A DNA stretch of 64,000 bases, from NCBI GenBank assembly GCA_028023455.1, contig JAQFVV010000063.1:3097081-3161080 (forward strand), in the 5' to 3' direction. The position numbers and the translations under genes are program-made. Positions within the stretch are counted from its first letter, which is position 1. Each line of letters opens with the position of its first letter. Under the pieces are notes generated by a model. It worked only from the letters and a program-made list of their open reading frames with translations. It searched no databases and was not told the DNA's origin. Origin of the DNA: Epiperipatus broadwayi (taxonomy: Eukaryota; Onychophora; Udeonychophora; Euonychophora; Peripatidae). Of the stretch, positions 33,346 to 45,504 are shown one piece after another.

Positions 33346-33859
33346 CTGCAGAAAGGAGTTTGCTGTTAACTGAAAGAACATTCTTTGACTCCTTTTGGAA
33401 GCCTTAAAGAAATCTATCAGTGAGCAAAAGCTGTTTGAGTATTAAATCTGACAGATTGAGATTTGAATCAGGTACTTTATGCATTCAAGTCTATTATTCT
33501 ACTACTACTTAGAATAAAAGTTTAGTACTAAATCAGTAAGAATTGAACTAAGGTAATTCTGCACTTTATTAATGAAATTTCAAGGAAAAAAAATCTCTAT
33601 TATCATAGACTATCATCTTTCTTATAATGGTCATATTAAATTCAAATTTTACTTATCAGAACAAAAATGTTTGTGATGTGATTTTGAAAATTGGTTTAAA
33701 AAAATACCCCCAAAATTAGAAGTTGAGATAAAAGACCTTGTAAGTCAAAGAACTTTAATTTTCAATGATTAGCAATTTCTATGCCAAGTAGTATATAAGC
33801 AGAGCTCAGATTTATCCAGTATTTTTGATGATTTTTTCTATTTCCACTATAGAACTGTA
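33346..33859. other. AT-rich intergenic
   Basis: Nothing recognised. Confidence 0.4.
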
Positions 33860-33969
33860 AGATTGCACTTAGCTGAGGGGTCATCGTAGCCACCTTGCAA
33901 ACAAGTAGTTGGTTGCAGATGGTTGTGGGTTCGCCTCCCAGCTGATGCTATGACGTATGGAAAAAAAAG
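33860..33969 (+). mobile_element. tRNA-derived SINE (family E), copy 4
   Basis: GATTGCACTTAGCTGAGGGG (A-box region), TCATCGTAGCCACCTTGCAA, ACAAGTAGTTGGTTGCAGAT, GGTTGTGGGTTCGCCTCCC (B box), GCTGATGCTATGACGTATGG and poly-A. This is the full family layout. Confidence 0.8.
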
Positions 33970-34720
33970 ATATTTTCCAATGTTTAAAGTGGTAAATGAG
34001 AGAAGAGAATGTTGTAAAAGGATTTGTGGATGATTACTGAAAAAGTTGGCATTATTTTTTTTTCTTTAGTGACATTTCATAACATGTTCAGAGGAAAATG
34101 ATCTTTTATTGATCATCACGAATCTATAATTTAAATTTTAATGTTGTTTTTTTAAATTATTCTTAAAAGTTACTTATTAATTATTTTTCATTTAAACAGT
34201 TTTTTTCACCTTGTGCATCACTCATTTCAATTGCAACATATCACAACCCCCCACCGGTACAGAAACTCAGACTACTCTCCCTCACCATGCACATCCTCCA
34301 CAAACAATTTCACTCATCATTCATGTTAGAAATACCAAACACCTGACTCTCCATGTCAGGGTTGTTTTTCCATTACAGCACTTTCTTGTATTTAGAAACT
34401 GGTTTCTATTTACTTTTAACACATTGTGAAAGAATGAATAATTATTGCAAAGCAAAGATATTTTCAAGTCATTTTGCTCAGGTCAATGCATACCTCATTT
34501 CCATTCCACCATATTATAATGGTCTACTAGTACAAATATTCACACCATCATCTCTCTCTATGCACCCACTTCACAAACAACTATTGCTCACTACGCAAAC
34601 TAAAAGTATCAAACGTGAATCTTCATGCTGTGTTAACATATTAATTGTTGAGGATGGATTATACTTCAATATTACATTTTATAGCCCCATAGTACAGAGC
34701 TATTGATTAGTTTTCTATTA
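33970..34720. other. Intergenic with a family F fragment
   Basis: AGAAACTGGTTTCTATTTAC and TTTTAACACATTGTGAAAGA at about 34397-34435 match one arm of family F. The overlapping plus-strand ORFs (34211-34706) have no recognisable domain. Confidence 0.35.
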
Positions 34721-34760
34721 ATGCCGTACGAACAGAATTCATGCCGTACGAAAAGAATTC
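34721..34760 (+). repeat. Two-unit 20-bp tandem repeat
   Basis: ATGCCGTACGAACAGAATTC is followed directly by ATGCCGTACGAAAAGAATTC (19 of 20 identical). Function unknown. Confidence 0.6.
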
Positions 34761-35934
34761 TTCATGCTTTTAAACACTAAGCTGAAAATAGAAATGTCTA
34801 ATTTGAATTCTGGTATAACAATATATCCACAATTTTAATAGAAAGATGATTTTCTATGGCATATTGATTAGGCCATTTGTAAGCTACGAGTTCAAATGTT
34901 AAAACATGGTCATTTTTTCAGTTTCTGATTATGCATGCACTCCCTTTTCCCAGAAGGTATTCAACTCACAAACAAACCAGGTAATAAATAATCAATATCA
35001 GTCAATAAATGAGTATATTGCTATTCTTAGTTAGAAAACAAAATAAGGCTGAAAAATTGCTAAAACTCTCATCACTTGGCAATTGTCAATTCTAATAAGT
35101 GAAGATCTTTTGGTTGTTTCTATATGGGGATAAATAAGAGGAGTGATAGTGGTGGAGATATTGTACTGCAGTGGGTCATTTAAAGTTTAATTTATCTGTT
35201 ATACATTCATGGATTTTTTTTTATTGAAACGCAGGTTGCATTAGTTATTTATTTTAAAAAATAAATATTTTAAATTCAAGATAATGCAATATATATTTTA
35301 TATGGCAAACATGAAAATCTATATTTTTTGAGACAAAAACTAAACTAATAAAAATTTACAACCAATAATTGCTTGCCTTATTTCTATAATAATTAATAAT
35401 GTGTGCTTAAGTCATGTAGGAAGATGGAATTATTATTATGTAATATACATTGTGAGTGAAATATTTCTACCAGAGACCAACGGTATTTGTCTATTGCTTT
35501 CACTTAAGCTTTTTAATATATTTGATATACTTGACTGAAACATACAAATTCAAGTATTATTAAAAATATTTATAAGATCTAAATACTTTTATTAAAAGTA
35601 TGTATTTATTAAATATTTATCACCATTTATTTTCAATGTTAAGAAATAAAATTCTACAGAAAAAACCCAAATGATTAAAAAAGTTATTGTAAAATATTAC
35701 CATGAGAAGTCGCCACCTTCCAAAGACAATTTTTTTTTTAAAAAAAATAAAGATGATAAATATGAGCGAGGTAAATAAATACAATTATTTTGGATAATCA
35801 AAAAGATTATTCGATTAATTAGGAAATAAAATTGTGATGTAAATAAAAAAGAAGGGCTGGTGAAGAAATTGACTTTGATTTTCACGTAATTATAATGTGG
35901 TAAAAATTGTAAGGAAGGGAATTTTCAAGTCAGA
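34761..35934. other. AT-rich intergenic
   Basis: Nothing recognised. Confidence 0.4.
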
Positions 35935-36181
35935 TACAACGGAAGAAAATATTAGATGTTTAGAAAAAATTCAATGAGAAGTAGAAAGTGATGCTTTAGA
36001 TGCAGAAATAAAACTATTCAAAAAAAATAAAATGCTCAAATTTTTACACGAAAGATGCAAAACAAAGTTTTGGAAGACCGCAGTTTTGGATTATAATAAA
36101 AAAGATCAAAGTACTTTTGCTGGGTTGGAAGAAAACGTTAACCAGAAAATAGATGAGAATGATAGTAAGGTTAAAAAATAA
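35935..36181 (+). pseudogene. Coding-like stretch, unrecognised protein (relic or exon)
   Basis: One frame runs about 80 codons with a single internal TGA: TTEENIRCLEKIQ, stop, EVESDALDAEIKLFKK, KFLHERCKTKFWKTAVLDYN, KKDQSTFAGLEENVNQKI, ending at TAA (36179-36181). The charged, helix-favouring, W/C-containing composition is unlike the I/N/K/F-rich chance ORFs nearby. I do not recognise the family. It could be the last exon of a gene with a disabling stop, a processed pseudogene fragment, or a transposon protein. Confidence 0.35.
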
Positions 36182-36392
36182 AACTCCTTTTTTGTCAAAT
36201 TATTTATATAAAAAGTGGGGCGTGCTATGAGGGTTATTAATTATTATAGGAGAATAGATTGGGATAGAATTATTTCACCAGTAAAAAGTAGCATTAGAAA
36301 GATAGAAAACATATAAAATAAAATAAAAAATTGAGTACATATAGAAATAATCAGATTATTAGGAGTGAATTATTTTATGAAGAAAAGTAGTC

Positions 36393-36505
36393 TATTTTTT
36401 TTTCATATATCATAGCATCGTCCAGGACGCGAACACACAACCGTCTGCAACCAACTACTTGCTTGCAAGGCTGCTGCGATGACCTCTCGGCTAACAACGC
36501 TTGAC
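36393..36505 (-). mobile_element. tRNA-derived SINE (family E), copy 5
   Basis: Minus strand: TTGTCAAGCGTTGTTAGCCG, AGAGGTCATCGCAGCAGCCT, TGCAAGCAAGTAGTTGG, TTGCAGACGGTTGTGTGTTC (B box), GACGATGCTATGATATATG and poly-A. AAAGTAGTC is found at 36384-36392 and again at 36506-36514, a 9-bp target duplication. Confidence 0.8.
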
Positions 36506-37039
36506 AAAGTAGTCCAATTTTTAAAGCTGGAAATCGGATATTGGCAACTACAGAACATAGTTATAAATGAAATGAAAAGATTTGTTTAACTATGTAAATA
36601 AAATAAGAAACTGTTAACTTTTTATTACTAGTGTTAGCTTTTATAATCAGACGAACGCAAATAAGATCATAGAAAAATAAATACAGATTAAGAGAATATA
36701 CAAAAAAATATTATTATTTTAATGATGGGATCACATAATGATAAGGATAGCTTTAAAGTCACCAAGTGCATGAAGATAGTGTTATGAAAATAGGAAAGAA
36801 TCTAAATGTATTTGAAATTTTAGAGTCTACATAGATTAGAAGAAAATAATGAAGGTAGAAATACAATGTGCAACAGGTCTCATTAGATTTATTTGGTTTA
36901 GGGATATAACTTTAATAAAGAACAACTCATGCATCATTACAAGTATGGTTTTATCTGCTCTCACTGTTAGACATGATGATGTATGTTGTTCATGCATGAA
37001 TTATTTACTACATTGGATAAGATATAAATTAGTGTGGAA
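36506..37039. other. Intergenic or decayed LINE sequence
   Basis: Composition grades into the LINE relic that follows. I cannot align it to a LINE domain. Confidence 0.3.
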
Positions 37040-37720
37040 AAAATATGGAAGAATACAAGGATAGCAGATAAAGCTTCATTTTGTAAAGTAATGCCAAGAA
37101 TAAATTTAAAATGTGTAGAAGATTATAATTTCGAATATCAAATATGCTAAAATAATTTTTAATTGGATCAATTGATAAGCATGTCAAACAGATTAATTAA
37201 AGTAGCTAATAAAACATAAAAGATAATTAGAATGGAATTATGTTTTATAGCATTTATGCAAAAGTTGGATTCAATAAAATATTAAACATAAAATATATTA
37301 GGGATTGGAATCATAGAATAGAAAAAATAATAAAAGTGAAAAAGACGAAATGTTATGGGAATTAAAACTACTTGTTGAAAATAACACCAATATGATTTCA
37401 AAATGAGATTTATATTAAAGCTAAAAATATTTATGCTAAAAGATAAGAAAGACAAGGATTATTTAAAGTTAGAATAAGAAGTCTAGAACTAACAAAAGGA
37501 CAATTAGAAAGTGAACAAAAGATTTATATTTGTCATGTGGTTTGCTATAGAGTGGAATAGAAAATGTTGAATATTTGTGATTACTATTTAATCACTTTAG
37601 AAAAATAGAGAAGTAAAGAAAAGAGCTAAAAAATTATGGCAAAAATAACTAATGTTTTATTTTAGGATGGATAAAAAAAAAAAAAATACAAATAAAATAG
37701 TAAATGAAGAGAATTTTTGA
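37040..37720 (+). mobile_element. CR1-like LINE C-terminal relic
   Basis: Heavily decayed. Pieces recognised against the copies at 38.7 and 44.6 kb include KIIFNWIN, then RQGLFKVRIRSLELTKGQ, ICHVVCYRVE and FILGWIKKK. These correspond to the 'RMLFKARTGSL ... C.WC.EG.E...HLL.EC' tail of ORF2. Stops are frequent. Confidence 0.5.
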
Positions 37721-38649
37721 AAAATGTATAGAAGAAATAGAAATTAATGACAGTATATGCAAATTAACATATATTAAGAGTTTCATACACATGAGATAGC
37801 TATAATACATTACATTTAAGAATGCCAAATAACATGAAATTTTTATAACCAGTTATTCTATTATGTTTGTACAAGATAATATAGTTAACCAATACATTTT
37901 GGCTTGTAGTAAATAGTACAAGAAAATGCTACTGAAGGTTATAATATTTATGAATTACTTAAATAAATCAATAATATAAAAAAGTAAGCAAAAATATTTT
38001 TTAATAACTAAAAACAATTATTTTAATAAAAAAACAACTAATATAAAATTTGATTTTTTTTTTTTTTTTTCAAAAACGAATACTTAAACTATACAAATGA
38101 ATCTAAACGTTCACGATTAATTCTATTATAATCTTGGTTTATATAATTGGCCATGAAATCCATAGAAATTAACTTTCATGATAATAGTGTATTGTGAATA
38201 TTTTCCAAAGTTTTTGTGTACTGTCATTTACATTCAAAGAATGTCATTTTTTCTTTAATGTCATTAATTTTCTGATGGTTGCTTCTAATTTATCAATAAG
38301 TGTCATAATTACATTTGCTTACTTTTTGTTTTTATATTATCTGTTACAGTTATAATATTGTTTTCATAAGATATATCTTTATTAAGAAATAATCTCACAA
38401 TTAATGAACATAAAATTGACTTTTGTTCACTGCTTTTAATCACTTTGAACTTGATTATTTTTACTCAGATTTTTCTCATTTGTAAAAATTTCATAAAAAA
38501 ATATTAATTTTTTATTACTGCATTCAAAAATATTATTTTTAAATGTTTCTTCCACAATTGTATTTGTTTTTTGTTTTTTTTGCAAAACTGAAAATAATTT
38601 AATAGTGCATTGCTCGGAAGCTAATAAGATATGACAAAGATGGACACAC
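37721..38649. other. AT-rich intergenic
   Basis: Nothing recognised. Confidence 0.4.
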
Positions 38650-39465
38650 AATTGAGACTAGGAAGAGGGATAGGATGCCATTAATAAGTGGCAAGGTAGT
38701 ATATACATTATCAGGTCTTTTATTTGTGGATTATGTCTTTTTGTGCACAGAAAGAAGTGAAGATTATAGAAATTATGTCGTGGACATGTACAAGGGCAGG
38801 TAAAGAGATGGGGATTAAATTTAATGAAGAAAAATCAAAAGTGATGATGATTAATAATGGGGAAAGAGAAAAATATTTTTTATTGGAGAATATAAAATTA
38901 AGTGTGGAGAATAGGTATACATTTTTGGCAATTGTCTTAAATAATCAGAAAAATTGCTTGGATGAATGGGAGAAAAAATTGATAAATGAAGCAAAGAAAA
39001 GAAAGAGACTGATAAAGAAATTAACAGTGTTTTCATATAACAAATATGATGTAGATAGAATTGTATGGAAGGGAGAGGCAGTATCAGGGTTAACATATCA
39101 TAACTATGTGTTAACAAAAGGATGTCAGATTCCTTAGAAAAAGTACAAAGAGAAGTAGGAAGATGCAGATGTGTGGATGGCAAAGGAGGCAATTCAAGGA
39201 AAAATAGGATGGTCAAGTTTTATATGAGAAATGCAAAAAGCAAAAGGAAAATGTTCAATAGATTGCAGTTTATGAACAATAAGAGAATGGTCAAAATAGT
39301 ATTTAATTGGGTTATGAGTAAAGCAGACAACAAGATGGATGACAAAGATAGAATGGTATGCAGAAGATTTGGATAAAGAGTTTATGTCAGTATATTTATA
39401 CAAAAGGTGAGATGATTGTGTTAGGAGAATTGTTGAGTGTTATAATGGCAAGAAATGGGATAGCT
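38650..39465 (+). mobile_element. CR1-like LINE fragment (RT palm to C-terminal domain)
   Basis: Readable as MPLISGKVVYTLSGLLFVDY (the FADD box changed to FVDY), then IKFNEEKSKVMMINNGER, EKYFLLENIKLSVENRYTFL, NNQKNCLDEWEKKLINEAKK, KKLTVFSYNKYDVDRIVWKG, AVSGLTYHNYVL and, after a frame change, VQREVGRCRCVDGKGGNS, NRMVKFYMRNAKSKRKMFNR, MVKIVFNWVMSKA and DLDKEFMSVYLYK. It is collinear with the minus-strand copy at 44.6-46.4 kb and is the best-preserved piece of this family. It is dead through the FADD change and frame breaks, and ends abruptly at a family B fragment. Confidence 0.8.
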
Positions 39466-39469
39466 AGAT

Positions 39470-39545
39470 GTATTTTAGAGGGTATTTGAACCCAGACTTT
39501 CAAGCTCTCTTTAGTCATCCACTCCATCTTATACAACTGACAAAC
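39470..39545 (-). repeat. Family B outer-arm fragment
   Basis: GGGTATTTGAACCCAGACTT ... CTCTTTAGTCATCCACTCC ... ATCTTATACAACTGACA matches the tRNA-like outer arm of the family B palindromes. The hammerhead region is missing. Confidence 0.5.
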
Positions 39546-41505
39546 ACATCTAACTTAAAATAATATATAATATACTTGTATTTAAATATTATATATATAA
39601 GATAGATGGATTAGCAAACTAATTTCTCTATTTCTTGACAAATAAGCACAAAATATAAATGTTAATCCTTTTAGACTCTATATTAAGTTAATAGTTAATT
39701 TGGATGTTCAAGATTTAACATCTAATTAAACATATTGATACTACTGACATTACTGCTATGTTTATGGATGATTGGTTATTTATAAGGGTGGAACCGGGAA
39801 CACATGAAGATTGGTCAATTTTTTGTTAATATAGTAACATATAAAAGTTTAAAAAATCCTCCAGATGATGTATAAAGATTTAATATGACTTCATTTAACT
39901 ACATATTCACAATGTCATTAAATTATTTATTATAATAAAAATATCTTGGTCCAGTCTCCACATATTTCCCTTGAATATCTAGTAAACCAAATATTCAATT
40001 AATCAATTCGATTAATAATATTGTGTATTATAGATAAGGATAAAATATAAACTATTCATATATGTTTAAATTCCACAAAATTATTTTATAAGTTTTGTAT
40101 TTCAAACAAACTTCCTTATTGACTATAACACTCTTTCAACAAACATGTACACGACTGCTAATCACTTCTCAATAGGTTAGAAATTATCACATTTCTTATA
40201 ACACTAGATATAAGTTTTAATTTTTGTATTTTTTTAAAATCAGTCTTTTACTTTTTATAAACTCGTAATCCTTTTTTCCTTTTTACAGATTAACTGTGCA
40301 GGATCTTGTATTTTTGTGCAATCTTCAACCATCAGACTCGTACATCAAGCATGCAGTATCAGAAATGAAGAGGGGGTGGAGGGATGGAAGTGTAAATGTT
40401 TCTCATTCAATATGACTTTCAACCAAATAAATCTCAACTAAGTTATCTCACAAGACTTCAAATATATTTAGATATTAAAATAAAATAGTTTAAATCTATA
40501 GAAAGCAAAGTCAAATTGCCATCAACGGATAAGTTATTGTTTAATGGCAGTCACTAATTATTTCAATCTGTATTTCTCTCATTCTTTCTTTTCTTTTTCC
40601 TCCTTCCCTTCTTTTTTTATTTCTCTCTCTCTCTATATATATATAGTGAGAGAAAAAGAGAGTAACGCATATACAATATGGATATGTATTTCTAAAAATA
40701 AATAAAATTTATTTTTGTCAAAAAAAAAAAAAATAAACTCTCTTTTCAAGTAATTATTTTAACCAAGAATATACATAATATCTGAATTTAAAGAATTTAT
40801 ATATATATTTAGGAAATTGAAATTAAATTATGTGCCTTGTATGTTCGGAAATATACAAATCCAAAATATCTTCATTTCCCATTTTAATATTTTACACTTC
40901 TTCTAGAGGTCAGCACCAGTTTAATCTTCGTTTAAGAAGAAGTCGCAGTGCGTCACATTACATCACTTAAGAAAAAAAGATGCTGTGTTTCATAGTACGC
41001 ATCAAATATTTTATGTGAACACATTATTAAAGTACTCCATTTATTAAAAATAAACACTTATTAGTTTTTTGAATAATATAATTGTTTATTAAGAGTTAAA
41101 ATGTTTGGGCAACATTGAATAGAATGTCGATAGAGTCACACATATAGAATACGTTTAGACATGGATTGCAGTGACATCTATGAAAAAAATTAATAAAACA
41201 TTTCTTAGCTTTACTAATCGTTAGAATTGCATTTTGTATTATATGAGTCTTTTGTTGTTTTTTTTAAATTTTTTTTATTAAATAATAGCATAAAATTAGT
41301 GAAAGAGAGACCCTGAAATAAAAAACTTAGTCGATGTTATTTATTTAAATATAATTAATAAAAAAGTTTAAAATGGAAATTTAATTAGCAATATATATAT
41401 ATTATTTTCAGTTTCAAAAATACATTTATTCCACTTCAAAATATAATAAGTGAAGATTTTATATAAAAATGAAATTACTAATCACACACACACGCTAAAC
41501 TAATC
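39546..41505. other. AT-rich intergenic, nothing recognised
   Basis: About 2 kb without a supported gene. There is a (CT)n(TA)n tract at about 40622-40648. Confidence 0.4.
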
Positions 41506-41519
41506 ACACTACATCCATT

Positions 41520-41586
41520 TTTTTTCCTCATGTATCATAGCATTAGCCGGGAAGCGAACCCACTAACCCGGGACAACTGCTTGACA
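41520..41586 (-). mobile_element. tRNA-derived SINE (family E), copy 6, internally deleted
   Basis: The minus strand keeps GTCAAGCAGTTGTCCCGGG, TTAGTGGGTTCGCTTCC (B box), CGGCTAATGCTATGATACAT and poly-A. The A-box part is gone. ACACTACATCCATT is repeated at 41506-41519 and 41587-41600, a 14-bp target duplication. Confidence 0.8.
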
Positions 41587-41600
41587 ACACTACATCCATT

Positions 41601-41932
41601 GTTTTTGTTTCATTAGCTATTTTTACGCTGTTACCCCCCATTCCATTTGTTTAATGTTGGATTGATCGCAAGTCTTATCAATAGCAATAATTTCATTTTA
41701 ACTGTTTAGAAAGCAATCTAAAATACTGCTGTATATTATGTTAAAAAATTAATGTTGTCTTCATTGAATCTAACAATAATATTTTTTTTACATCTTTATT
41801 AGATACATGTAAATGTAATGGGGGAAACATATTTGTCACTTTAATAAATAACGTTTTAAATACTATCTTGGAAAAATAAATTTCAAAAAATTGCAGCCAT
41901 TCATTATCTCAAACACTACTCATGGCTTATAC
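41601..41932. other. AT-rich intergenic
   Basis: Nothing recognised. Confidence 0.4.
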
Positions 41933-42384
41933 CAGGGGTGGCCAACTTTTGTGTTCATAAGATCTACTTTTTATTTTAAAAATGTGCTGCGATCAACTTA
42001 TTGTCATAGGCGTAGTCTAAGAGGAGAGAGATGTGAAATACATACTATTTTTATATATCTACCTAGTAAAAAATAATTATTTAACAGCCAAAAAACTCGT
42101 GTCCTGGGGAATTAAAACAACATGAATAATTATTAACAATATTAGCTAGATTAAGTCAAGATTAAAAATATTATTTTCAATAATGATACAACTTAGTGGA
42201 CTTTACCTATCTAAAATTGGAAAAAAAATTAGAACGAAAACAAAAATAACAATAAAATTTGAAAATCTTGACTTAATTTGCTTCACTCGTTATCGGACAG
42301 CTCTTGACAGATTGGGTTCATGGTCGACCAAAATTGACTTCGCAATCGACCAGTGGATCATGATCGACTTGTTGGCCACCTCTG
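41933..42384. mobile_element. hAT-type MITE (452 bp)
   Basis: It starts CAGGGGTGGCCAAC and ends GTTGGCCACCTCTG, inverted termini with one mismatch. The CAGGGGT.GGCCAAC word is characteristic of non-autonomous hAT elements. The flanks GCTTATAC (41925-41932) and GATTATAC (42385-42392) agree at 7 of 8 positions, the 8-bp duplication expected of hAT. Repeated GATCGAC/GTCGACC words lie near the right end. There is no transposase. Confidence 0.85.
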
Positions 42385-42392
42385 GATTATAC

Positions 42393-42616
42393 AATCAGAT
42401 TTAAAATAATTATGTTAAATTGTTTATAAAATTCAAATTTCTATGAAACATGTAAATAAATCTTAGTCAAGCTATACAAACAGTATCCATAGTAACTCAG
42501 TTGCTTTATATACTTTTGTTAGTGAAATGATACTTACTCAAATCAAAATCACTGGATCACAGATCTTTACCAAAAACTGATAGTATCTACATAATACCAT
42601 TTACACTTTATTAATC
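42393..42616. other. AT-rich intergenic
   Basis: Nothing recognised. Confidence 0.4.
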
Positions 42617-42720
42617 ACATTACAGTGCAATCTAATAAAATAAAATTGATTTCTTTATATTTGCTTATAGTTTCAATTTCCCAGTAATCTTCATCAGAAC
42701 TACAATATTCAAATATATAT
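42617..42720 (-). repeat. Dispersed repeat D, copy 2
   Basis: The complement reads TTTGAATATTGTAGTTCTGA, TGAAGATTACTGGGAAATTG, AAACTATAAGCAAATATAAA and GATTGCACTGTAATGTG, aligned end to end with 7448-7550. CTGATGA and GAAAC are conserved, while the hairpin between them is poorer than in copy 1. Confidence 0.5.
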
Positions 42721-42905
42721 GACCATATCACTGCCAGGCAATATACTACAGGCAATCAAAATAAATATCACTACAAGAGTCTCCATTTAAATATTTATAT
42801 AAATGAGTAAAAAATAACTGTGAATATATATCAGTTTTTTGGGGAGCACAAAGAAAAATTTGGCGACGTCTTAGGCAAAACTCTCTATACAATATTGTTT
42901 GCACT

Positions 42906-43315
42906 AAACATCACATCTATTATACTAGCACATAATTGTGAATAAATGAGGCAAAACTCTCTATACAGTAGTGCCATCCTGTACCAATGAGAGTAATCAA
43001 TGACTATATAAGCTATTGAGCTTAGATTGAAAATATTGTGTTTTCAATTTCATTCTCATAGTTTTGTAATTAAGTAGAGTTAAAAGATGGCTGGTGGATG
43101 GTTGCATTAGATCCTAAGATCTAGGTGTAGTGCTCTCAGATCCAAGGCTCCTCACTGATGAAGGCCATAAGCTAGAAACTAGTTTGGGGATATTGGATGA
43201 GTAGGCACTACATAAGGATTTTATGCACAAGCCTTCTGACATCCACTGATTACTCTGGTTGGCACAGGGTGGCACTACTGTATGGAGTTTTGCCTTGTTT
43301 ATTAACATTGTTTGC
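42906..43315. mobile_element. Family A foldback element, copy 2
   Basis: The left arm (AACATCACATC ... GGCAAAACTCTCTATACAGT ... GAGAGTAATCAATG) and the right arm (CATCCACTGATTACTCTGG ... GTGGCACTACTGTATGGAG ... TTTTGCCTTG) are complementary. The left arm has lost its inner part, so the centre (about 43020-43130) is single-stranded. The right arm holds a well-preserved hammerhead module. Confidence 0.65.
43149..43190 (+). ncRNA. Hammerhead module of family A
   Basis: Stem I UCCUCA 43149-43154 pairs with UGGGGA 43185-43190 (five Watson-Crick pairs and one G-U). The core CTGATGA is 43155-43161. Stem II is AGGC/GCTA around CATAA (43162-43174), with the closing pair A-A lost. GAAA is 43175-43178. 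Stem III is AC/GU around UA (43178-43183). The cleavage base is U43184, with other copies having C (GUC). Core bases are intact. The stem II defect and minimal stem III make activity uncertain. Confidence 0.6.
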
Positions 43316-44282
43316 ACAGATTGAGTTGTCAGAAAAATAAAAGAGGCATGGTTTATTGCTAACAACAACCACATCATTAACAAAAAAATAGTATCTAACT
43401 CTCAAGAAAGTGGAATATTTAAATATCTATTTTAAATAATTAGTATCTCATTAATAAATATTGTTGCATACCTAGCCAACCCATGAATGCTAAGAATCTA
43501 GTTTTCCAAACTAAAAGTGGCTCAGCTATACTTAATAAAAATAAATAAATATAACTAGCCTTTTCTTTCATCAACATTAGAAACATTTTAGCCAATTTAT
43601 TGCAAACAAAAACAAGAAGTATAACAACGAATTATACATATTTATATATAATACATTATATACAATATTCTATATTATGGATTTTAAAACTTGATTGTGT
43701 ATCTACATATGTTTGTTAAGTTTTATGCCTGAAACCTGGTAGAAAAAATAAAAAAATTGATTACTATAAACTTGTAATAATACTTGATAGTCCATAGTAA
43801 TAATTCCATGCTTGAGTCTTAATCTTTATTAAAGAAAGCAAAAGTCAGAAAGCAACTGGTCTGAAAATGCATATTTATCCTGCAATATAGCATTATCTGT
43901 ATTGTGCAGTTGCAGAAATAAAGTTCAAGGCCCATGGATCATGCACTGTCACCTCAAGGTGCTCAAACTTCTTATGATCTCCTGAGTAACAAACCATTCA
44001 ACTAATTTTTTAATGACGGCAATTTCCTGTCAATGAAATTAAAAAGCATTTCAGTATTTAAGACTTCATCATAAATCTTGATAAGTATTTTATATAATAA
44101 AAGATACATAAAATTCAGTTATAAACATTTCTTTTTTTTTTCAGTTTTTCCTAATGCTTTCAATATTTCTATTGATAAAATTCCCACATTTATAGCCTTC
44201 ACAAGCTGATCCTCTAACATTTCATTTTCATCAACTTTTTTCTTAATTTTTCTTTACAGGGGTCTATTTATTTTAACTTATG
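43316..44282. other. AT-rich intergenic
   Basis: Nothing recognised. Confidence 0.4.
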
Positions 44283-44405
44283 GACATCACATGATTATCA
44301 TTTCTTATGCTTAAAAAAGCTATTAAAATAGTAGCAACTTTCTCCATACAATAATGCAACTATTGGTTGCTATAGCTTGCACTAGGTAGCGCTACTGTAT
44401 GCACT
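44283..44405. repeat. Family A deletion derivative
   Basis: GACATCACATGATTATCATT, the outer end, runs through a degraded TAGCAACTTTCTCCATACAA to CACTAGGTAGCGCTACTGTA. The central hammerhead part is gone. Confidence 0.5.
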
Positions 44406-45504
44406 ATAATTTTCTCTTTTGTCGGAGTCAGGAATCTCTCAGCTACTATGCCCAAAGAAACTTGCTAGCCACTTTATCCTCTGTTTTCTTTACCCACTCT
44501 CAGTTTTCCCCATATTCTTCTCTATCCTTCTCCATCCTATTTCCACGACATAATCTTTGTCAACTTCATAGTCTTTATATCTAAGTCCCCTTAATCTTTA
44601 TCCAAACCCAGAATAAAAACAAGAACCCACTTTCTGTATAATCACTTTGTTTATATTTATTCTCCCACAACTTCATTATTTGCACCCTTTCTGTTTGCAA
44701 GCATTTACATTCAATTAACAGATGCCTAATATTTTCTATGCCTTCCTTACACCACTTGCAGACTAAATCACCAACATTTTTCCATTTATGTGTATATTTC
44801 ATTGTCACTAAAGATCCTGTTCAAGCCTTAAATAGTAAACTATTTTCATTGCTATTATCATAAATTAAATTGCACTCAGTATTCTGTTTACTTTTACATA
44901 TACTTAAACTCTTTACTCTCCATACTAGTTCTCAATCTCTCCAACTTCTATTTTATATTAATGCATCTGTTCTTTTATCCCATTCCTTAACACTATAATA
45001 CTCAACAATCCTTCTAACACAATCATTCCATCTTTTGTATAAGTATACTGACATGAATTCTTTATCCAAATCTTCTGCATATCGCATTACCTTTCTCACC
45101 CCTTTTGTTGCCTGCTCTTTACTCATAATCCAAGTAAATACTATTTTGGCTATTCTTTTATTATCCATAAACTTCAATCTATCAAATACATTTATTTTGC
45201 TTTTTGCATCTCTTATATAAAAACTTGACCATCCCATTTCTCCTAGAATTACCTTGTTTGATATCCACACATCTGCATCTAATTCTAATGTATGTTTTCC
45301 TACTTTTTTGTACTTTTTAAAACACCTTTTTACTTACACATAACACATCATTACCACATGTTAACCCCGCTACTGCCACCCCATTCCATATAATTCTAAC
45401 TACATCATATTTATTATGTGAAAATACTGTTAATTTCTTTATCAGTACCTTACTTTTCTTTGCTTCATTTATCTTTTTTTTTCCTATTCAGCCAAGCAAT
45501 TTCT

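Noticed and set aside
34211-34706. Overlapping plus-strand ORFs of 72 and 117 codons
   Set aside because: Start in family F repeat sequence, no domain, no splice context.
38851-39216. 121-codon minus-strand ORF
   Set aside because: Antisense shadow of the CR1-like LINE fragment on the plus strand.
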